Part shown: piece after piece, positions 58,517 to 64,000 of the stretch
Layout: every line of letters starts with the position of its first letter
Numbering within the stretch: the first letter of the stretch is position 1
Origin: Jacaranda mimosifolia
Lineage: Eukaryota; Streptophyta; Magnoliopsida; Lamiales; Bignoniaceae
Direction of reading: 5' to 3'
Assembly (NCBI GenBank): GCA_018894105.1
Contig: CM032129.1
Location: forward strand, 29,653,468-29,717,467
DNA length: 64,000 bases
Notes under the pieces: generated by a model
What the model saw: only the letters and a program-made list of their open reading frames with translations
Databases searched by the model: none
What the model was told of the DNA's origin: nothing
Position numbers and translations under genes: made by a program

Positions 58517-61270
58517 CTGGATTGAACCGGAAATAGTGTACATCAGGAAGCATAGTAAGCAATGTACTACTTAAAGATTCATCAACACGGTCAACAAAGC
58601 ATGCGCTCTCAATCAACAATTGTCCAGTGTCCAAATGACGCCAGCCACCCTTGCGAACCCAACGGAGGCAATAAACATATATCAGTTAATTAGAAAATGT
58701 GCAAAATGCAGTAATAAATCATAAATAATTGTGCGACCACAGCCAAGCTAGTGTAATGTGCATCCACGAAAATAAGGCCAAAAAAAGGAAGAAAAAGAAA
58801 TTAGAGTAAGGCAATCATACCATGCTATGGATTTCATTGCACAGCATTATCAGTTCAGAGAACTGATATCAGATAGATCATAGATTGCAGACATTAGCAA
58901 CAATAAAATATGGTTGGACCTGAAAATCATAGTGCATGTCAATTTCATAGTAAGATGAATTAGTTCAGCATTGAACCATCAGGATGTGAAGTGTAACAAA
59001 ATGGAAGCACAAATTTAAAGATAAATGCTCACTGCATAATTTTGAAATTGTTTCAGCACATAATAAGTTTGTCTAATTTTATTCATAGCAGCTATGTCCA
59101 TGCTCGCTTACTCATTCCAAAGCTCCTGGGAATATGAGCAGTGTGAATATGTCAATTTCTATCCTAAATGGACAGCTGACTATACTCTAGTCCACCCCCA
59201 AAGGTTTCTTCTTCCACTTCGAGAAGCATTGTAACAGTACAAATCAGCACAAGCAAGTTTGCTCTCCTTCCCCTACCACCCCACCCCTCTACCCCAAGAA
59301 AAGAAGTTTCATGACAGTATATAATCAGCTCACCTTCGTGAATCAGCTTATTAGCAATAGTACTTATGTGTAATCCATATTAACTTAAATCAGATTCCCA
59401 CCTATACATTAATCCCCATGTACTTATGTGACAAAACTGTAAAATATGTTATCCTCTTCATTCATGTCACATCACTATTGCTTGAAGCTAGTAATGTGTA
59501 AAATCCTAAGCTAAGAAAGAAATTGATCTAGTGAGAAAGAATGCACACAATCTTTGATACTGAGAATAGAAGACATGGCACTTTGTGTAACCAACACTCA
59601 TTTTGTCCCATTTTATGCCCACAAAGACTTATCACAAGAACTTTGCCCCTCCCATTTTTCAAATCCTCAAAATGGTCCAAGATCATATAAAGAACCAATA
59701 AATGTTTCCCAAATTGAGAAAAAGAGAATAAAATCCTTACTAACATCTGTAAGACAATGACAAGAATCTTTCGATACCTTTGTTGGAACACACCCACAGC
59801 CAATTGAAGCTAAGCAATCAATTTTAGCATCAGGCCACAACAGTTGCGCTTCTCGTATGGCAAAAATTGTAGGATTATTTGCTGCAATATCCCCATTTTG
59901 CCAGTGAAATACACCTATAGCACACCACTTTTAGAAAAGGAGACAAGGAAAAGTCTCTATTCTGCCAATAATTAAAATGGTGGAACATTTAAAAAAGCTG
60001 CGAAGCTATCACACTGAGAGAGAAAAAACAAGTACCATCAAAGAAATCATCTCAATTATATGGTGCTGCAAATGATGCTCTTGCAGCTTGACATAAGTGA
60101 TGCTTACAACTTTCGATGAATGCACTGTGCTTATATCCGGCCTGAGCAACAGTATGGCTTGCCATGTTTTCAGAAACTACAGGTGAAATCACCAGTGTTC
60201 CAACAGGGTATTGCACTTCAGGAAAACAAGAAATTTAATGAATGAAATTATAAAAAGAAGAACTTTAAAGATGACAAAGATGAAAATATCAAATAGAGAT
60301 GAATCTTTTACATCAAACCTAGTAAAATTTTGAAATATAAATGGCTGAGCTAGTGCAGCTGATCAGAGTTGATACAACAAAAACTTTGGGAATCCTTTTA
60401 ACTGCTGATTCTATCAGGAGATCTCCATCTTCGTCAGCACACATTTCCATCAGCAACTTCTCAAACTCATTCGCATTGTGCTGGAAGAAGATGCAAGTCC
60501 TTCTATAACCTCAAGATGCAAAATAATCTCCAGAAAGATTTCAGTTGGTTTCTTAAGAAAAAAAATGGTGAAAAGAGAGGCAGAATAGGTGATAGAGATA
60601 AAGTGAACGGAAATGAAAAGAAGAAAGAGAAGTGAATAACTTTTCACATATCAAGCACTTTCACTAAGTATTGTTCCATTATTATCACTGTTTCATTATT
60701 TTAAGACAACTACAAGCGAACCTGAGGGATAGCAAGAGATAACATGCTAAAGAAGAAACAACAGTATAACATACTTCAGAATTCAGATCCCTGTACAACA
60801 ACACAGAAACTCTGTGATGAACTCTTATAGGGTTGATCCAACTTTTCTCTCCTTGTTGCCGCTTCATTGTCCTTGGGAACAGGGCCAGCAAATACAAGTT
60901 TCCCTGGGAACACAAATGAATATTAATTATAGAAAAACGAAAAAGCAAGAGAGAAAAGATATGATAGAAATCCTAGAGATAGAAAGGTCTATGGAAGCAT
61001 AAAATATACCAAGTTCTTTGTGTATTTCTTCACACTTGTCCAAGGACATCAATTTGATTCCAAGAGCAGCAGCAAACATACCACCTGTAGATGTTCCACA
61101 AATGAGGTCAAATAGCTCATGGATCTTCCCTGCAGTACCCTTCTCAATTTCTTTCAGAATCTTTACATTTGCCAGTCCTTTCATGCTGCCACCATCCATT
61201 GCAAGTATCCGCAATCCATGCTTAGAGACCTATCTTCCTCCAATAGCTCGGCGCAGAAACTCATTCTCCC
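58517..61270 (-). pseudogene. Phospholipase A I relic: patatin catalytic domain exons
   Basis: The exons are 61270-61010, 60903-60775, 60480-60319, 60215-60036, 59914-59778 and about 58660-58517. The first carries the patatin phosphate-binding loop as DGGSMKG, where DGGGMKG is expected (Ser codon 61185-61187), and the nucleophile box GTSTGG (Ser 61089-61091). It also has a TAG stop at 61230-61232. The Asp partner, expected in WQDGA, reads WQNGD (Asn 59895-59897). Other faults are a TGA at 60052-60054 (PYN*DDF), a frameshift near 60355, a premature end at the 60775 border, and no AG acceptor before the 58658 exon. It cannot be an active patatin enzyme. Confidence 0.9.
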
Positions 61271-61346
61271 CTAAAATTACATGATATATGTGAAGTAAAA
61301 TTTTGTACACCAATGATAACTAATTAAATGGGAGACCCCCACCCAC

Positions 61347-62134
61347 CTAATATAGCGAGAGCATGGCCCGCAGCTTTACATACACATGACTCAGATGCAA
61401 CTGTCAGCTGCAGAAGAAGTTCTCAGTGACTTTCTGATGCAACTAGTGCACGACAGTTTTCCAAACAGAAAGCTAAATTTCCAATGGTAAATAGAGCTAA
61501 TTATTGTACCTAGAAGAGATAAGCCTTCATTATGAACACAAACAGAGACAAAACACAATGTAACAATGAGCGCATAAAAGAAACAGGCAATGGTGCTTAC
61601 TTCTGGATCTTTATACGCACACAATAGTTTCATTGACTTCAACACATCCTCGCTCAACATTCTTAGAGCTAAAATATTAGATGTAATAGCCAACTTGACC
61701 ATAACTTGCAAGACAGAAATCATTTTTTCCAATCCTGCAGATTTCAACACTCTTTCAATGGGTTGCATAATGTCCAATTTAATCAATTGCATTGCCACTG
61801 GAATATCTAAAGCAAGAGCTCGGGGTGCAGAGCAAGCTTGTTCAACTTGGAAAAAAGCATAAATCGTAAATGAGGAATAAAAAACTCTGAAATGGAGAAG
61901 CATGATTAATGAACTGAAACATACCACATGTTATTTTTCACTGTTTATCATACTTATCAGCTGTCTCAATGCATTCTCTTCTTTTCCCGCAACTACACGG
62001 TTTCCTTCATCTTGCATTATCTTTGCAAGAGCATATGCTAGCAAAGGGTGATGACAAGAGGAAAAGTGGAATATGAGTGAGAAGAACACACTCAGTTTAT
62101 GTCTAGATGCAACAAAATAAGAATTGTTTTCCAT
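61347..62134 (-). pseudogene. Phospholipase A I relic: ARM-like exons
   Basis: Three exons are visible. 62134-61925 reads MENNSYFVASRHKLSVFFSL through ALAKIMQDEGNR to SMINSEK, then a TAA where Gln is expected. 61845-61601 (VEQACSAPRALAL ... KLLCAYKDPE) is open throughout. 61496-61347 (GNLAFCLEN ... KAAGHALAILG) has a frameshift that produces a TGA within the ESLRELL segment. Borders are GT-AG, but the join 61925/61845 is out of phase by one base. Confidence 0.85.
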
Positions 62135-62225
62135 CTGCATCAACCACCAGAGATAAAGGTATAATTCAACTTGATAACATATAATTGATCTTCATAATAA
62201 CCATTAGCAGACTATCATTACATAC

Positions 62226-62574
62226 CTCAATCTGCACATTAACTGATCCTAAATTTTCAGCTGCCACAGTCCGAATGCTTGCAAGAGACAAAGTGACAAG
62301 TGACAGAGTTCGTGTAACAGTAAAATGTCTGGAAGAAATTCAAGGGGATTGTGGAAAAACCTTAGAACACGTTACTCTATCATAGCACTGTCAGTAAGTT
62401 GAAAACAAGCATGGAGCTTAGGAAAAATATCCATAGTCATCAAGAGAAAAAGAATATAATAATATTCAAAATTACATGTGATAATTTACTGACTTGAAAT
62501 CAAGAAGTGGATGGACCAGCTCGTTGTGTTCCAGGGACATTTCAACAAGACCAGTGTATACTGTCTCAGTTCAA
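62226..62574 (-). pseudogene. Phospholipase A I relic: second and third LRR exons
   Basis: The block 62574-62494 starts with ELRQ and, after a two-base frame change near 62555, continues LVEMSLEHNELVHPLLDF, a classic LRR. The block from about 62380 to 62226 reads NPLEFLPDILLLHEL, then shifts frame into TVAAENLGSVNVQIE. Splice borders at 62494 and 62226 still look like GT donors. Confidence 0.75.
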
Positions 62575-62744
62575 CTGCTCAGAGTTGCCAGCAAAAATTA
62601 GGAATGCCTATATTGGCAAAAATAGATTGAGTACAACATTGTTTACTACTCTTCTGAACTTATTTTTCAAGAATTGATATAGCTGAAGTGACAGCTACAT
62701 TTATCCACTCAAGTAAGCACAAATGAAAACTTCCAAATTCTTAC

Positions 62745-64000
62745 CAGGCACAGAAGCAAGCATGTTGAAGTCTACTGCAAAAACCTTTTAAGTTTTTCAG
62801 CGAACCAAGCTAAAGTGGCAAGACTTAGAGCTTGTTATTATCAAGGAATAGTTTCTCAATTAGAGGAAGCTGAGTAATTTCAACTGGAAATGCCTGACCA
62901 TGATGAAAAGTAAGTAAATATAGGCAAATTATATAGTCGAACTGCTCTTGAGAAGATATTCTACTTGTTTAATAAAATAATCAGAAACTGATTCTCCAAA
63001 TGGAAGCAATTCGTCGGTCAGTTCAAGCATTCTTAAGCGGGACCAACATCAAAGAGATACAAAACTACACAGTCCCTGACGACTGGTAACTGCAGATGTA
63101 TAAAGATCAAGCTTTACAATGAACAAGCCAAGGAGCTTTTAAGGAGTAGAACTAACCACCAAAACCATTTGCATAGGAGTAAATAAACAAAGATTATTTA
63201 AGAACCAATATACTCAAACACTTGAACAAAAATTCCCACTTAGACTTTGAGAACTAAAAAACAAATTAAACTTCAGCAGTTCCAAAACTAATTAAATTAG
63301 TAATGAAGCAATGAGTATGACAGTGACCATAGATAGCATAAGGACAAAGACAATCATATACAGGAAAACAAAGAACACGCATCATGTGCTCAAGTAATAC
63401 AGAAAACAACCTCTCATAAAGAATAAAAGTGAAAATTGACCATCAGACTTAGTCTAAACATTCTCCAATGCACTCAAAACTCAAGGAATTATCTATAGCA
63501 TTCAAAACTTGATGGGCATACAAAATCCAAACCCATAGACAATACAATTTTTTGTTTAAGAAAGGACCCACGTTAATCCAAGACCACAGAGGCTGACAAC
63601 AGGAATATTTTGCCAATGCTTCAAGAATCCAGGCCCCACAATCATCCCATCTGCAATTCTATTGGCCAAATTCAACTTCATAAGCTTTCTCAAAACCCCA
63701 TTCCACCATCACTCTGCTTCCTGAACCCCCAGCCCTCGACATGATAATCCCCTTCAACAACTACCTCCTCGTCACAACTCTAATCAGCATGCCCACCCCC
63801 ATCCGCTCTCCTCCAGAATTCTCCAATTATCCTCGCCGTCCATGGTTTTTCCCATATTCTCCTCCCCATTTTCAGCCCTCTTCCTCAATTCGATTTCGAC
63901 GGTGTCCTCCGGCAGGGGCAAGGAGACCACAAGGTCCATAACCTGAGAGTGAAGCCTCGACACGATTTCATCCTGCCATCTCCGGTGTTTCAATCGAGGT
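62745..64000 (-). pseudogene. Phospholipase A I relic: N-terminal exon and first LRR exon
   Basis: Reading leftward from the window edge, QDEIVSRLHSQVMDLVVSLP (about 63975-63915) and EDTVEIELRK match the N-terminal region of plant phospholipase A I. NIPVVSLCGLGL follows near 63580, after several frame changes. The next exon (62893-62745) reads AFPVEITQLPLIEKLFLDNN, an LRR unit; a stop follows KL and the frame shifts near FAVDFNMLASV. The first exon continues past base 64000, so the start codon is not in the window. Confidence 0.75.

Larger units (their letters stand above)
39390..64000 (-). pseudogene. Phospholipase A I (LRR + ARM-like + patatin), degenerate, 5' end off the window
   Basis: Plant phospholipase A I is a large (about 1.3-kresidue) lipid acyl hydrolase with an N-terminal LRR part, ARM-like repeats, a patatin catalytic domain and a long C-terminal region. 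Exon-like blocks in that order read down the minus strand from 64000 to 39390; details are in the separate entries. The copy is damaged throughout. There are in-frame stops in several exons, frameshifts in most, a lost 3' splice site, a Ser for a Gly in the oxyanion loop and an Asn for the catalytic Asp. The last exon is cut off from the rest by about 17 kb of nested transposons. Genes on either side are intact, so the damage is unlikely to be sequencing error. The closest remembered relative is At1g61850. Confidence 0.9.

Overview
The window is nuclear DNA from a flowering plant, most likely a eudicot. It is AT-rich, has GT-AG introns, and carries a nuclear tRNA-Trp, LTR retrotransposons, hAT, Mutator-like and Tourist-like elements, and five plant gene families recognised by protein sequence. 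I cannot name the species. All family assignments come from reading the sequence against remembered families; no search was run.

Layout. (1) 1-2967: the 3' half of a decayed Ty1/copia element and its 3' LTR; the rest lies left of the window. (2) 3.2-4.4 kb: two small DNA-transposon derivatives. (3) 4553-6819, + strand: a six-exon Derlin-2-like gene broken by frameshifts. (4) 7718-14724, - strand: an intact 11-exon TOM1/TOM3-family gene (290 aa), tail to tail with the Derlin relic. (5) 15.7-17.6 kb: MITEs. (6) 17722-24737: a decayed Tat-type gypsy element with both LTRs, zinc-knuckle-like domain, protease, RT, two RNase H domains and integrase, abutting a truncated MITE. (7) 25.7-26.5 kb: a long-TIR element with a GC-rich foldback. 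(8) 26993-27064: tRNA-Trp(CCA). (9) 27261-28454, +: an intact intronless PPR gene of the PPR336 type. (10) 31038-33768, +: an intact five-exon RLCK-VII (PBS1-like) kinase, 379 aa. (11) 34.9-39.3 kb: MITEs, a split MITE and a possible conserved small protein on the - strand. (12) 39390-64000, -: a degenerate phospholipase A I gene (LRR + ARM-like + patatin), whose 5' end runs off the right edge.

The most structured part is the last one. The phospholipase relic has a roughly 17-kb intron (39.8-56.9 kb). It holds a full-length hAT element ending 24 nt from the 3' splice site, a second hAT derivative, and an old gypsy element. Inside the gypsy element sit another full-length hAT (with an internal inversion), a 349-bp TRIM, a hAT-type MITE and a 1.6-kb Mutator-like element. 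Most of these have readable target-site duplications, so the nesting can be read directly.

TOM1 and Derlin-2, and PPR336, an RLCK and phospholipase A I, are as I recall two neighbour sets in Arabidopsis (around At4g21790-At4g21810 and At1g61850-At1g61870). The window would then join two ancient gene neighbourhoods. TOM1, the PPR gene and the kinase are intact with no indels, which argues that the many frameshifts in Derlin and phospholipase A I are real decay and not sequencing error. I found no clearly new biological system; the main interest is gene death and layered transposon insertion.
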